Assembly (NCBI GenBank): GCA_019279435.1
Contig: JAAALK010000289.1
Span: 87,203,023 to 87,267,022 of the forward strand
Direction of reading: 5' to 3'
DNA length: 64,000 nt
From: Zizania palustris
Taxonomy: Eukaryota > Streptophyta > Magnoliopsida > Poales > Poaceae
In this document: piece after piece, positions 1-10,816 of the stretch
Position numbering within the stretch: the stretch's first letter is position 1
Layout: each line of letters begins with the position of its first letter
The notes under the pieces: generated by a model
Seen by the model: the letters and a program-made list of their open reading frames with translations, nothing else
Databases searched by the model: none
Told to the model about the DNA's origin: nothing
Position numbers and translations under genes: made by a program

Positions 1-450
1 AATTATTGTATTTAAAACATTTAGAGATGTGACGGTTTTTATCAAAAATGGCAAAGCCTTCCCGATTGTCAACGATCATCGTCGGTCCGCGAACTCGACT
101 GCCAGCAAGTCTCTCCTGCTCTCGATCACTCAAGCCGCCTTCTCACTTGTACTGGCTTCCCTTTCGTTGACTCGAATGACACATCACCTTGATCAACCTT
201 CATCCCAAGTCCTGCTTGAACTCCATGCGTACATCTGAGGTCACTCTCAACTTCGACTGACATCCTCGACCATATGGCATCAGACTCCCCGTCTAACCCT
301 GATCCCTTGCCATCGACAGTTGATGAGTATCTCAAACCTGCACACACGAGACAAACAAAGACACACACATATCCAAGCATCCACACATGAACCTCATGAC
401 AAACCCCATCAATCACTCATCATAACCTTGAACCATAGTGAAGATTCTCA
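1..450 (-). mobile_element. Sirevirus-like copia LTR, 5' part only
   Basis: Read on the minus strand this begins TGAGAATC at 450 and runs off the left edge of the window. It shares TGATGAGTGATTG and GACAATCGGGAAGGCTTTG with the solo LTR at 10030-17402. That identifies the same LTR family, also represented at 24702-26872. It interrupts the second RNase H domain of the neighbouring gypsy element just after residues KGSKEP. No coding capacity was seen here. Confidence 0.65.
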
Positions 451-797
451 CTAGGTTCCTTAGATCCCTTTAAATGCTGCTTCAATCTTGCGAATTTCTT
501 GTAGATATTTAGCAAGTTGTGGAGAACTTGAAAACTTTTATCAACGTGCCCTGCTAAAATTTGGGAATCTGTTTTTATAACAACTCTCGTAGCACCAAGG
601 GCACGTGACGTTCGAAGACCTAGAAAAATTCCTTCGTACTCCGCAATATTATTGGTAGACTTAAAGTTGAGCCTTGCGGAGTACATTGCTTTTTGTCCTG
701 AAGGTGAAATTATTACCGCTCCGGCACCTGCTTCGGATGCTTGAAAAGCCCCATCAGAGTATATGGTCCATATTCCTTCACTTGATTCTTCCGGAGC
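451..797 (-). pseudogene. Gypsy second (archaeal-type) RNase H domain
   Basis: The minus-strand translation contains GAGAVIISPSGQKAMYSA, NNIAEYEGIFLGL and VVIKTDSQILAGHVDKSF. These match the extra RNase H of Tat-lineage gypsy elements (conserved E in AEYE, D in KTDS). The domain stops where the copia LTR begins at 450. A stop or frame break near 798 separates it from the upstream RT/RNase H. Confidence 0.75.
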
Positions 798-1418
798 CTA
801 GGATGCAGACGGAGTCCATTCTGCTACAAAATCAGCCACCACCTGTGACTTGATTGTTGTTCTTGCTACAATGGAGATACCGAAAGGTGCTATCTCAATG
901 GCCCATTTTCCAATTCTCCCTGTAGAGTCCTTGCTTTGGAACATATCTCCCAGAGGATAAGAAGTTGGTACAATTACATTATATGCCAAAAAATAATGTC
1001 GTAATTTCCTCGAAGCCATTACCAGAGCATAAGTGAAATTTTCCAACTCGGAGTATCTGGTTTTTGCTCCGGATAATGCTTTTGATACAAAATATACTGA
1101 ATTTTGTACTAACTTCCGATTGAAATCCATTTCTAAGACAAGGACTGCACTGACAGCCGAGCTCGTAGCTGCAAGATAGAGGAGAAGTGTTTCATCTGCA
1201 ATGGGCACAGTGAGTGTTGCGAAGTTGTTGAGATAATCTTTAATATCATCAAAACTCTTCTGGCACTCCGGTGTCCATGTAAAATCTTCGGACCCTTTCA
1301 AGGCCTTGAAAATTGGGAGGCTCCGCTCTGCGGACCTTGCTAGAAATCTGCTAAGGGATGTGAGGTGTCCGGTAAACTTCTGAACTTGCTTCAAATTTTT
1401 GGGCGAAGCCATTCTCAA
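798..1418 (-). pseudogene. Gypsy RT connection and first RNase H domain
   Basis: A 206-aa open frame starts with the RT-RNase H hinge (LKQVQKFTGHLTSLSRFLAR). It continues into RNase H sequence (VYFVSKALSGAKTRYSELE, LRHYFLAYNVIV) and ends IVARTTIKSQVVADFVAEW, the usual lead-in to the second RNase H of Tat elements. It lies downstream of the RT core in the same element. The two are separated by a frame break between about 1419 and 1522. Confidence 0.75.
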
Positions 1419-1522
1419 AAGTTTCTGCTAAGTCTAGACTATGCTGGTGCTTTGAAGCACTCTTTATTACAATGTCATCCATATAGGTTTCGACATTACA
1501 ACCTATTTGGTGACCTACAGCC

Positions 1523-2203
1523 TTAGCAATTAATCTTGAAAAAGTTGCCCCGACATTTCTTTAAGCTGAAGGGCATTCTTAGATAGCAAAAGACTCTCGA
1601 AGGAGTTACAAAGCATGTCTTGGCTTCGTCTTCGTGTTTTAACCATATTTGATGATATCCGGAGTACGCGTCGAGGAAGCTTAAGAGTTCGGTGTCGACG
1701 AGTTGATCAATGCGGGGCATGGGGTAGGGGTCACATGAGCATGCTTTATTCAGGGATGTGAAATCAATGCACATGCACCATTTATCAGAGGCCTTTTTCT
1801 TGACGAAGACCGGGTTGGCTAACCACTCCGTATGAGCCACTTCTCTAATGATCCCGACCTTCAATAATTTTTCCACTTCTGCTATAGAAAGGTTCACCCT
1901 CTCTATTGACAATTTGTGGAGCCCCTAGCGAACAGGTTGAACCCTTGGGTTGACGAGTAAGTTGTCCTCAATGATACTTCGGTCAACTCCAGGGATATCT
2001 TCATCGGACCAGGCAAAGACATCCAAATTTTCTCTAACTACTTCTTCTAGTGAAGTAGAAATTTTCGGAGGCAATTCCTTGCCAAACTGGATGGGATATC
2101 TTCTAATGATCCTCGTTACAATTTCTCCTTTGGGGCTTGGCCTAGGGGAGAACATCTTCGAGAATTCACTTGACACATAGATATCCTCCGAATGATCTTG
2201 CAC
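1523..2203 (-). pseudogene. Gypsy protease-RT linker and reverse transcriptase core
   Basis: Two adjacent minus-strand frames (2203-1925 and 1912-1523). They carry the linker (VVRENLDVFAWSDEDIPGVD) and RT motifs GIIREVAHTEWLANPVFVKK, WCMCIDFTSLNKAC and FLDAYSGYHQI. The RT palm then degrades before the catalytic YxDD box. The 12-bp gap between the frames holds a stop. This is retroelement reverse transcriptase, not a host gene. Confidence 0.8.
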
Positions 2204-2208
2204 ATTAT

Positions 2209-2721
2209 TTATTTGTCGAGGGTCAATAGGTGGACCATGGTCGTAGCCCTTCGTGCTACAGCTTGGTCACTGAAGACCGTAAGCACTCCTCCTTGTGTGG
2301 GCATCTTCAAGCATAGATAATTATGATGCGCTGCAACTCTGAATTGATTTAACATGCCCCTTCCGAAGATGACATTATAGGCATAGGTGGCATCAACTAC
2401 ATCGAAAATCACCTTCTCCGTTCTAGCCAGGAGCCCCTCTCCAAAGGCAACCTCGAGGCCTATTTGGCCGAGGGCATTGAGAGGAGGTCCTATGAAACCT
2501 TGAAGCGGACGAGCTGTGGGGAGATGTTTTTGTGGGATACATTGCTGGTCGAATGACTGAACAAAGATAATATCCGTAGAGCTTCCACCATCAACTAGCA
2601 CTCTCTGGACTTCCGTTCCTGCAATATTAGTAGTGATAACAAGGGGGTCTGCATGAGGAAATTTTATACCTGCCACATCGGCTGAGGAGAAAGATATAGG
2701 CACGTGAGACCACTCAGGCAT
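2209..2721 (-). pseudogene. Gypsy aspartic protease domain
   Basis: A 170-aa open frame beginning MPEWSHVPISFSSADVAG. It contains the protease active-site loop VLVDGGSSTDIIF and the flap/second-half motifs GRGMLNQFRVAAHHNYLCLK. The DGGSS form of the retropepsin loop is usual in Tat/Athila-like gypsy elements. The frame is intact, but gag upstream and RT downstream are broken, so no functional polyprotein is expected. Confidence 0.75.
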
Positions 2722-2967
2722 TTCAGTAGTCGACGAGGAGGTCCCAATATGCCCTACTTCGTGAACTTACTCCCTCCTTTGCCATTTTGACAAGCTTCCC
2801 AGGGTTCCTCCTCCGGAGATGGGAAGAACCACTCTTTTTCTGTAGTCTTGTGTATCTTCTTGCTTCGAAGGTGGCATAACACTAGCCACCGAAGGCTGTC
2901 TTGGGTCTTTGAAGCTGTCTGCACGTCCGACGGTCTGTACTGGCTCTGGACATGCCTCGAGAGGGGC

Positions 2968-3873
2968 TCAGTCAGTAGTGCCTCGACCGGAGCTCCTTTC
3001 GAGGTACTCGCTCCTCAGGGCTAGTATAGACTTACATGCATCGGTAGCATGGCTTCGGTTCTCACCGTGAACACAGCAAAAGAAGGCTTGGCCTTTGCCA
3101 GCCAGCTTCCCTGACGGCCTCCAGCTGCTGACCTTGCTTCCCGGAGCTTGTGGATTCTTAGGGGGGAATTTAGACGAAGAGGTGGCAATATTCAAAGACC
3201 AGAACCAACGCAGAGTGACTCCTTCGAGCGCAAGGGGGAAGCACTTCGCCATTGTGTCTTAGACCCCTCCACTGGCCTCGATTGCCAAAGCATACGAGCT
3301 GGAAAATTCTCCTGGATCTTGTTCTCCAGAATACTTACAAAGCTTCGAAGTTCTAAACTTAGGGTCGAAGCGCACCTTCTGTAAATCTGGGTGTAACGGA
3401 GATTCATCATCAAAAGAAGCATTTTCAGTGCTTCTTAGAACCTTAGAAGCTTCAGGATAGAAGGCAAGATCTTCGTCTTGAAGCACCTCCAGAATAGCGG
3501 GGCTAGCTTGAGGACGAAGCCTGTCCGCAGCTTCTTGTCTCCACCTTGTCAGTTCGGCTTGAATATGGGCCATCTGGGTTTCCACATTATCAGGACTATC
3601 TTCATTTCTTCTAGAGGAGACCTCTGGGTCTTGAGAACTGAACAAGTCAGTTCGAAGCACAGTTGGAGCTACAGGAGAGGCTCTATCAGATCGAAGCATG
3701 GACAGAGTCCCGAGAGGGGCTTCGTATGTTTGAGGAAGAGTGTTTGTTTCTAGAGTCTGAGGTGGGGGGATCATGGAAGGTCCTCCGACCTCGGCAGTGT
3801 TCAAAGATTTTAACTCGGAAGTCCGAGAAGACCTCCGGAGGGGACTAGTGCCTAGGCTCCGCTTAGGAGGCAT
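2968..3873 (-). pseudogene. Gypsy gag with in-frame internal deletion
   Basis: Gag starts at 3873 (MPPKRSLGTSPLRR), about 65 bp inside the primer site. The first frame ends at 3259. A second frame (3252-2968) reads MAKCFPLALEGVTLRW, then jumps to a C-terminal zinc-finger-like stretch (CCVHGENRSHATDACKS). The copy at 20922-23039 has about 140 more residues between WxSL and NIAxS. Copy 1 has therefore lost central capsid sequence, and its frame happens to stay open across the junction. Confidence 0.75.
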
Positions 3874-3938
3874 GTCTCTAGGAAAGGATTGGTAGAGAAT
3901 GAAGTTTTTGTACTAGGTTCCCCACGGATGGTACCAAC

Positions 3939-4456
3939 TGTTGGCGTAAAATATTACGCTAACAGGTTTAAGAAACTAAATGTTAGACAAATGAAGTGTT
4001 AGTTTGAGTAAACTATTCCAAGCCTTCGAGATGGATAATAACTTAAGATAGTTTGGTGTGTATATTGAATATCTGAGTATTCGATACCCTTTAGAGAGTG
4101 AAGAAGTGTATTTATAGACCGAATACATGGGAAAAGACTTCTTTACCGTCTAATTACGACCGACTAAGAAGATAATGTTTAGTATTCTTCGTAGGGGTAA
4201 AAGAGTAAAAAGTTAATCTAATTAGTGAGAAGATAAATCTTCTGTCCTTGTTGGCAACTCCCTTCGGGATGAAGAGGCTTTGGGAAGCTTTATTATACCG
4301 GAGATTTGATGTAGGTCTCTGTTGTTCAAGGCTCCGAACCGGCGGAGCTTCATTACTTGTACGGATTTCGGAGAATAGAGTCTCTGACTTTGTTTATTCT
4401 GTTTGTGTTAACTTGAAAGTCTTTGGAATGTCGAAGATGAAATATTTTCCCCAAAA
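3939..4456 (-). repeat. 5' LTR of Tat gypsy copy 1, with primer site at about 3914-3938
   Basis: Begins TGTTGGCGTAAAATATTACG directly beside a primer-binding site. On the minus strand that site reads TTGGTACCATCCGTGGGGAA, an altered form of the TTGGCGCCGTCCGTGGGGAA in copy 2. The right end is near 4456 (TTTTCCCCAAAA), matching in inverted form the TGTTGGGGGAAAA start of the copy-2 LTR. A TATA-like TATTTATA (4109-4116) reads TATAAATA on the minus strand. Confidence 0.75.
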
Positions 4457-4634
4457 GGGTACCACCCAGGTCGGCCCCGCGTGTTTTACAATTGGTGGGC
4501 ACTTCGCCGCGGACCCTGTCGATCGGACCGGCCTCGTTCGGCCGATCGGACCAGGCTTCAACACTGGCCTCGGCTGAGTTAGGGGACTCACCTCTGTCGG
4601 GCTTCGGTGAAGGGGCCATCAGAATTGGGACATC

Positions 4635-5573
4635 CTAAGACCTCACCTTCATGGTGATGGCTTCGGACTCATCCTCCTTTGCCTCTTCGTGTCCATCTCC
4701 CTTGGCTCTGTCTTGTGCGAGTCGATACGATGGTACTACGGACAACCTGTAGAAGATGTCTCCCTTCACTGTGTATGTTTGTCCCTGCCAATTATAATAC
4801 TCCGAAGGAAAATGGGAGGCAATGTTATACTGCGGAGGGTACACAGGGGGCGAGGTGTACGAATCCCACGGGGTCCCTGCCTAGTTCTACGGCAGAGCCA
4901 TTGGTGGCTCTAGCGGCTTCGCCCACTGTGGGCCAAACCCATTGCCCGGAGGGGGGTTCGGCCATATTGATGCTATTTCAGGCCATAGGTATGTTTGCCA
5001 CTGTGGGCCGAAGCCTCCCAATGGGGGTTTTGCCCAGAGCGGAGCTGAGTTTGGCCATTGGGGTCCGAGCTCGTTGTGCGAAGGGTTCGGACATTGGGGG
5101 CCGAACTCGTTCTGCGTAGTGTTCGGCCACTGTGGTCTGAAGCCATTGTGCGGAGGGTTCAGCCACTATGGTCCGAAGCCATTGTGTGGAGGGTTCTACC
5201 ATTGCGGTCTGAAGCCTTTTTGCGGAGGGTTTGGCCACTGTGGTTCGAAGCCATCCTCCGACTGCCCTGGCCCCTTCGGCTGTCTTAGCTTTTTTGCGCG
5301 GGGGCCTGTTTCCCTGGCTTTTTTCTGATGTTTGTTCAACAACATCTGATATGTCACCTTCAATTTCTTGCGAGTCCTAGCCGAAGGAGATGTGCTGACA
5401 TTTCTTTTCCACACTCCTACTTCAGGGTTCTTTGGTACGAGTGTGCATGTGCCCGATTCTCCAACAATGACCACTTTCCCCTTAGTTGACTCGGCCTGCT
5501 CTGGCCGAATCAATACTCTCTTCTTATTGAGGTCGACGGTATTCACGGGAAATGGGTCTTTGTCCAGCTTCAT
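4635..5573 (-). pseudogene. Gypsy gag C-terminal region with 12-residue repeats
   Basis: Starts MKLDKDPFPVNTVDLNKKRV at 5573. It includes a basic stretch (KARETGPRAKKLRQPKG), then a run of about six 12-residue repeats of the type PNPPHNGFGPQW, and ends in a frame reading YPPQYNIASHFPSEYYNWQG (4844-4635). Two stops fall inside the repeats. The basic patch suggests nucleic-acid binding by this gag segment. That function is inferred, not shown. Confidence 0.6.
5051..5266. repeat. 36-bp minisatellite, six units, inside gag
   Basis: Six consecutive 36-bp units of the type TCGGCCACTGTGGTCTGAAG plus CCATTGTGCGGAGGGT begin at 5051, 5087, 5123, 5159, 5195 and 5231. More diverged copies extend left to about 4925. 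A 36-bp period keeps the reading frame, giving a 12-residue protein repeat on the minus strand. Confidence 0.85.
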
Positions 5574-5787
5574 CTTTGGATTGGGATCTATTTTTAATCA
5601 TCCTTCTTCTATGGCCGATTGAACTTGCGACGAAAAACATTGCAGTCGTTAGTATAATGGGAATGTGAATCATGCCACTTATAGTAGGAGCATTTCTTTA
5701 GCTCGTCGGTGGATGGAATGATTTGGCCTTTCGGCAGCCTAAGAAGATGGCTCTTCAAGAGAAAATCAAATATTTTATCGCACTTAG

Positions 5788-6768
5788 TTATATCAATCGA
5801 TTATTTGACTTCGCTAGGCCGACTCTTCGTGGGAGACGGTCGTAGCTCAAAACAAGTGACGAGTTTACTTTTAGCATTCCAAACCCATTCGGCCACATAC
5901 ATGTCAGCCGAATCTTCTTCCTCCTACGATTCTTCCTCGTCGGAGTGTTCCATAATGTGGACTTCGGCACTAGGTTTGTTAAATGTTTTGACAAACTTTT
6001 TATCATTGGTTCGACCTTCCTAGACTAGAGCCTATTGTAAGACTTGGCTAACTTTTAAAAAGTTTTTGTTGTCTAGCCTTTCTTTAATGTCAGAACGCAA
6101 TCCATTGAAAGCTAGATCCGCCAAATCCCTCTCTGAAATATTGAGACTAAAACATTGGTTTCTGGTATCTCTAAAGCACTTGATGTACTCGGAGACACTC
6201 TCGCTAGATTTCTGTTTAACCGATGTTAAGTGTGAAAGCCTAAGTTCTTTCTCACCCGTATAAAATAGTCATGGAACTTTTGTTCCATTTCAGCCCACGT
6301 TTGGACAGAGTTCAGCGGGAACGCTGAAAACCAAGTGAAAGTGGTGCTAGATAGGGAATGAGAAAATAGTCTAAGCTTTAAAGCGTCCGACCCACTAGCT
6401 TCTCCACATTGTGCTAAGAACTAGCTGACATGCTCTAGTATGGTTTTGCTACCCTCGCCATCGAACTTGGTGAACTCAGGGACTCTATAGCCACGAGAGT
6501 AAGGTATTGTCTCAAAATCGTCGGGGTGCGACTTCCAGTAAACCCTAGCCCGACCGCTAGGTACGAAGCCGATGCACTCCCTAAATAGTGTGCGGATTCG
6601 CTCTTCTATGTCGTCTTGGCCTATTGTCTGCGCGCGTCTCTCATGCGGGGGTGTGACACATGGTAGTATGTAGGCGTGTCGGCCGCGGGGGTCCTCCACA
6701 TGTGCTAGCTCGAGATGTATGACGTGTTCGGGCCTATGCGTTTGAGCGGGAGAAGAGGGCGTAGGCAA
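5788..6768 (-). pseudogene. Gypsy gag, N-terminal and capsid part
   Basis: The minus-strand frame 6768-6421 carries PPHERRAQTIGQDDIEERIR and YRVPEFTKFDGEGSKTILEH. The last is the start of the retrotransposon gag capsid domain. Capsid-like sequence continues leftwards (KLRLFSHSL, AEMEQKFHDYF) in shifted frames down to about 5788. Several stops and frameshifts make it a pseudogene. Confidence 0.65.
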
Positions 6769-7391
6769 CGCGGCAAAAACTGGCGCGTGCGTAGGTGGCG
6801 TGCAATGAATAGGGTTAGCTTGGTAATGGCTTATCTCAGCCGTATATGTTGGGTCCAGTTACATGATGGTCTTGCCAGTATTACCATCAGTTCTGCTATA
6901 GATACAATTCACCGGAGGTACAATAGCGATTGGAGTTGGGGAAACAGCCTTGGTAAAGCCGAACCTCCTAAGTGCCACCTCTACCTAAGAGCTAACTGCC
7001 GAATCTAAACGGTTGGCTAGTGAAGCGCTAACAGCTTGATCTACTGATGCAGATATTTTTTGTTCAATCCCTAAAGAAGATAAAGAAGGCGATACCGGTG
7101 TTAACTATGTCCGAGCGAGGTCGGGGACGTTGACGTCGCGCTTGATGAAGCCCACGCACGTCTTGATGTAGCTCCCAAGCATGAGGTCTTGTAGCGCTTT
7201 CATTTTTGCCTCGATCTCTGCCTAGTCCTCTTTGGGGATATCTTCAAGGGTAGGCGTCATGATGTTGCGGTTGTCGATATTTGCACCTCCCATGGGATCC
7301 ATCGGCGATGTAGACATAGTAGTCGTTGTAGACGTACCCGCAACCGCTGTAGATGTACTTCTCATAGCCCTCCCCAGTGGAGTCGCTTAAA

Positions 7392-8753
7392 AGTGTGGTG
7401 AAACAAAAATGTGCCCCCGCACTTGGGTCAGTTCGACGATCCGAAAGTGTGCGGATACTTAGGGACAAGACTAGGCGTAACACAACACTGACATCGCGTT
7501 CCGACTACCCTTAATAGTGGCAAGGGGGTGGACTCACTAGGTAATCATATCACACAAAAATAATCCAATTAGCCGAATAGAAATATATAAATAAAATAAA
7601 TCAATCAGATGAACGGAGCCTAACTCATTCGAAGTGTATCGTGGGAAGGGTTCAACAAAGAGGGCCTTCGGCGTCTGGCATGAAGGGTTTCGCCGAAGAT
7701 AGCCTTTGGCGTTCGGATCAATCTAGCCAAAGGCAGACTCCGAATAGATCTCTGACGCGATAATCACCTCCGAATAGCAGGGTTCGATGTGAAGTCTCTA
7801 ACATGACAAAAATACTCCAACGCAACTCACTAGCGTGACTTCGTCTGGCATGAAGTATAGGCGTGACGAAGCCCAATGTGACGAAGCCTGCTGCGGAACG
7901 CTATAGCGTGCGGGAACTCAACTAGACCGACAACGGCGTGATGGGTCCGCCACGAGTAGTCGAAGCAGGGGTCATGTCGAAGGGTGTTCTGGCAGCCTCT
8001 GAAACCAGTTTCCTGGCTTCGGGCACCTCCGGCGAAGGGGCTCCGAACATGGAAACCTGCAGAAGAAAAGAGATCAAGTGCCAATTCGGTCTAGAGACCA
8101 AATTTACTAAGTGTTGCATTAGAGAGACGTAGGTAGCAATTTGTTACGTAGATTAACGGATAGTTCACAGGCGAAGTAACAAGGCGATAGCAATCTGGTA
8201 TGTAGATTAACGGATACTTCATGAGCGAAGTAACAAGGCTTACCATCATTTCGAAGTGGCCGGTGGAGGGCTTCCAGGCAAACCCACGAATGTTGTGCAG
8301 AAAAGTAAATAAAAGTAAAGTATGGATCAAAGCTAGGGCTTTGTGGTTTAATTGTGTTGGGGGTCTAATGAACTGGCCTCACCCCCTATATTTATTGGTG
8401 TTATTCTTCTTATCTCTAAGGCTAATCGGGTAGGATTCGTCCTAATCAAGATTAGGGACAAAAACAGCCAGAATCAGACTCGAACTATATCTCTGAAAAC
8501 AACCTGAAGTGGGCCTTCGGCAGGGCCTACCGAAGCCTGCTCCTCGGGCTGAACCTTCGGTCAGGTTGGCCTCCAGAGGGCCTTCGGGCCGAAGGTAGCA
8601 GGCCATTAAAAGGCCCCTGAAGCCCAATGTTCGATGGGCCTTCGGCCCTGTAAGGCTTTGGCCTGATCTAGGACTTGTGTATTTTCGGCCCAAATTACCA
8701 AAATTTATATTTTGATAATATTGACCATTAATGCCATTTTTTGCTATCAATGG
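7392..8753 (-). repeat. LTR of the second gypsy family, minus strand
   Basis: Starts TGTGGTGAAAC at 7392, just inside the primer region. The far end, read on the minus strand, begins ATTGATAGCAAAAAATGGCA. That matches the plus-strand LTR start TGTTGATAGCAAAAAATGGC at 17942. TATATTTA near 8387 is TAAATATA on the minus strand and could be the LTR TATA box. Length is about 1.36 kb. Confidence 0.7.
8134..8240. repeat. Tandem duplication, 54-bp unit, inside the LTR
   Basis: Two adjacent copies (8134-8187 and 8188-8240) of a unit starting TAGCAAT and ending GCGAAGTAACAAGGC. They differ at a handful of bases. This lies in the U5/R side of the minus-strand LTR. Confidence 0.85.
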
Positions 8754-9153
8754 GGAGGATAAAAAGTTCACCGGGCGCAGCAAAAAACAAAAGTCAGAAA
8801 ATATTACCTGACTAGAGCGGACTCTAGTGGATCGATGCAACGCCACATCCGGCACTTTACGCTTGCATGCCGGGACCTTGACTCACTTCTTAGCGAGCAA
8901 CTCTGTGGGTTAGCGGCCCCACTACCAAAGGCGCTAGTGGCCGATGGTAGCCCATATTCAATCGGCCTGCTATATCGACTCACCAGTAGAGCATCTACAC
9001 CATCCTCCTGCATAATACGAGGATAAGTGAGGGACAAAGGGGTAAGAAAGATGAAAAAAGTCAAGTTAGATGTGTTTAACAGTGAAGATTCGTCGACGTA
9101 GCCAGGATGCAACCGCTTGTAGTACGTCCTTGAGTGCCAATTGAAAAGGTGTT
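8754..9153 (-). mobile_element. Leader fragment of another second-family gypsy copy
   Basis: The sequence between two minus-strand LTRs. Its right edge, on the minus strand, reads CACCTTTTCAATTGGCACTC. That is a decayed form of the CACTTTTTGGTGACTC primer region found next to the LTR at 20093. I infer it is the 5' leader of the element whose LTR starts at 9154. No credible ORF was found. Confidence 0.5.
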
Positions 9154-9840
9154 GTTGACGCTAAAATTGGCCGACCAAGCGCCAATCACACCGATGTTAG
9201 TTTGGCGATCCAAAAGCACATATACGCCTAGGGATGGCCCGCTAAATGTCACATGACTCTAACGTCGCGTTCTGATGAACCTTGACCATGACAAGGGAAA
9301 ATATGGGTGGAGTTGCCAGGCAATTAAACCGCACTACAAGAATATGATTCAATTAGCCGAAGTATGGACAAAGCAATCAAACCAACCAAGGATGGGCTGG
9401 TTATACAAAAGTGCAGAGGGTGGTCAGACCAGGCATAGACCGGCGGTCAGACCAGGCGTAGACCAGCAGTCAGACCATCGGTGTAGGGATTGAGGCGATC
9501 GGACCCAGCTAAACACGGGAAGTCGGACTGGCCTTGGGCCACCGGATAGATCGGGGTGTGTCGGCATGTTCTAGTCAGACCGAGGGAATGCTGCCAGTTA
9601 GACGATAGGCAGGGCATATTGATCTCCCAACCTCTAGCATTCTCCTCGTCGGTAGTAGATGGATGCAGAAGTTTTTGGCGGTGAAGATCAACACTTTGGC
9701 TCCTGCAAAACAAAAACAATTAATAGTAATTCGGCCTAGAGACTGAATTACCATGGGTAACCGATAGAAATGATAAAAATCCATTACAGGGATTAAATGG
9801 ACGATTCACAAGTGAATTGATAAGGATAGCTTATCGGTCG
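9154..9840 (-). repeat. Partial LTR of the second gypsy family, minus strand
   Basis: Begins TGTTGACGCTAAAATTGG. The inverted copy of 9690-9785 matches 19150-19260 in the plus-strand LTR (ATCATTTTTATCGG, CCTAGGCCGAA, TTTTGCAGGAG). It is cut near 9840, where plus-strand pol sequence begins. It contains several CAGACC/GGTCAGACC words typical of this LTR family. Confidence 0.65.
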
Positions 9841-9845
9841 GTGAT

Positions 9846-10029
9846 TATGAAGTCCCGTTGAAGGATAACTTGGAAGAAGTGACCGATTAGAGGTTAAAGG
9901 CTCTAGAGCCTATAGAAAGGGACAAGAGAAGAGTGGCTAGATCTTATAACAAAAACGTGAAAGCAAAATCCTTTCAAGTTGGGTATTTAGTTTGAAAGAC
10001 GATTTTGCCATTGGTCACTAAAAGTCCTA
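9846..10029 (+). pseudogene. Gypsy integrase C-terminal fragment
   Basis: The plus-strand translation gives ERLKALEPIERDKRRVA and KNVKAKSFQVGYLV, the SH3-like tail of gypsy integrase. It is about 90% identical at the DNA level to 17540-17690. The reading breaks at CACTAAAAGTCC, where the copia solo LTR begins, and resumes at 17403. Confidence 0.7.
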
Positions 10030-10808
10030 TGAAACCAAGTGGGGTTGCACTATGGTTTTGTCTCGGTGATGAGTGATTGACAATGTTGCTCGATCTGGAG
10101 TGATGAGTGAGTGGTGGTTTGCTTGCATCGATGGGATCGATGTGTGAGTGGAGAGTGTTTGCCGAGGGGATCAGTGGCCCGATGGGATCGGTGTGCGTCG
10201 CGTTTTATGTTTTGGCTTGTCTCATGTGTGCAGGATGGAGATGCTAGCCGACTATCAATGGCAGGTGATCAAGGGTCAAGAGGGGAGTTTGATGTCATAT
10301 GATCAAGGAGGTCGGGTGAAGTTGGGGATGATCTCAAGAGTACACGTGGAGATAGAGCAAGACATGGATGGATGGATGATCGAGACAGCGTGTCGACCAA
10401 GTTAGCGAAAGGGAGGCTAGTCAAGTGATCAGGCAGCTCGAGGGGATCGAGAGAGGGAGAGATTTGCTAGCGGTCGAGTTCGTGCATTGGTGTCACGTGT
10501 CGACAATCGGGAAGGCTTTGTCGGTTTCGGCTGAAAACCATCGTATCAGAAAGTGTTTTTAAATTCCAATAAATATTAGTTTATTTTTCTATTTAGTAGT
10601 CTAGATTAAGTGTAATATTTTAGTATTTTTCAGAATTCTTAATTCTGAAAAAATATTAAAAGAATAGGATCAATGATGTAATAAGTTTGGAGTATACTTT
10701 TATGTATTTTTCAGAATTATTAATTCTGAAAATACATAAGGGTATTTAGGTAAATACTTAGTCATTAAACTCTAATGGAATTTGGGGGAATACCTTGATG
10801 GGCTTGCC

Positions 10809-10816
10809 TATATAAA
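10809..10816 (+). promoter_or_regulatory. LTR TATA box
   Basis: TATATAAA in CCTATATAAAGGACCCC. The position and context match the TATA box of the related LTR at 25293-25300 (CCTATAAATAGGG). Confidence 0.55.

Larger units (their letters stand above)
451..4456 (-). mobile_element. Ty3/gypsy retrotransposon, Tat lineage, copy 1 (left end missing)
   Basis: Minus-strand gypsy element with its 5' LTR on the right (3939-4456). Reading leftwards come gag, protease (LVDGGSS), reverse transcriptase, RNase H and a second, archaeal-type RNase H. This dual RNase H order is characteristic of the Tat/Ogre lineage. The integrase and left LTR are cut off by the copia LTR at 1-450. Frameshifts, stops and an in-frame gag deletion show it is inactive. 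A related copy is on the plus strand at 20222-24701. Confidence 0.8.
4457..7391 (-). mobile_element. Ty3/gypsy element of a second family, gag half, internal region
   Basis: Internal part of a minus-strand gypsy element. It is bounded on the right by its own 5' LTR (from 7392) and on the left by the LTR of Tat copy 1. It holds a long 5' leader (about 6770-7390), a broken gag with a typical plant gypsy capsid signature, and a C-terminal gag repeat. No protease, RT or integrase is present, so pol was lost when the Tat element inserted or by deletion. The primer region at about 7376-7390 (GCGACTCCACTGGGG on the minus strand) matches the site at 20096. Confidence 0.7.

Noticed and set aside
4942..5328. 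128-aa plus-strand ORF with CGGFxHxGxKPL repeats
   Set aside because: The repeat comes from the 36-bp minisatellite read on the wrong strand. The gag frame is on the minus strand.
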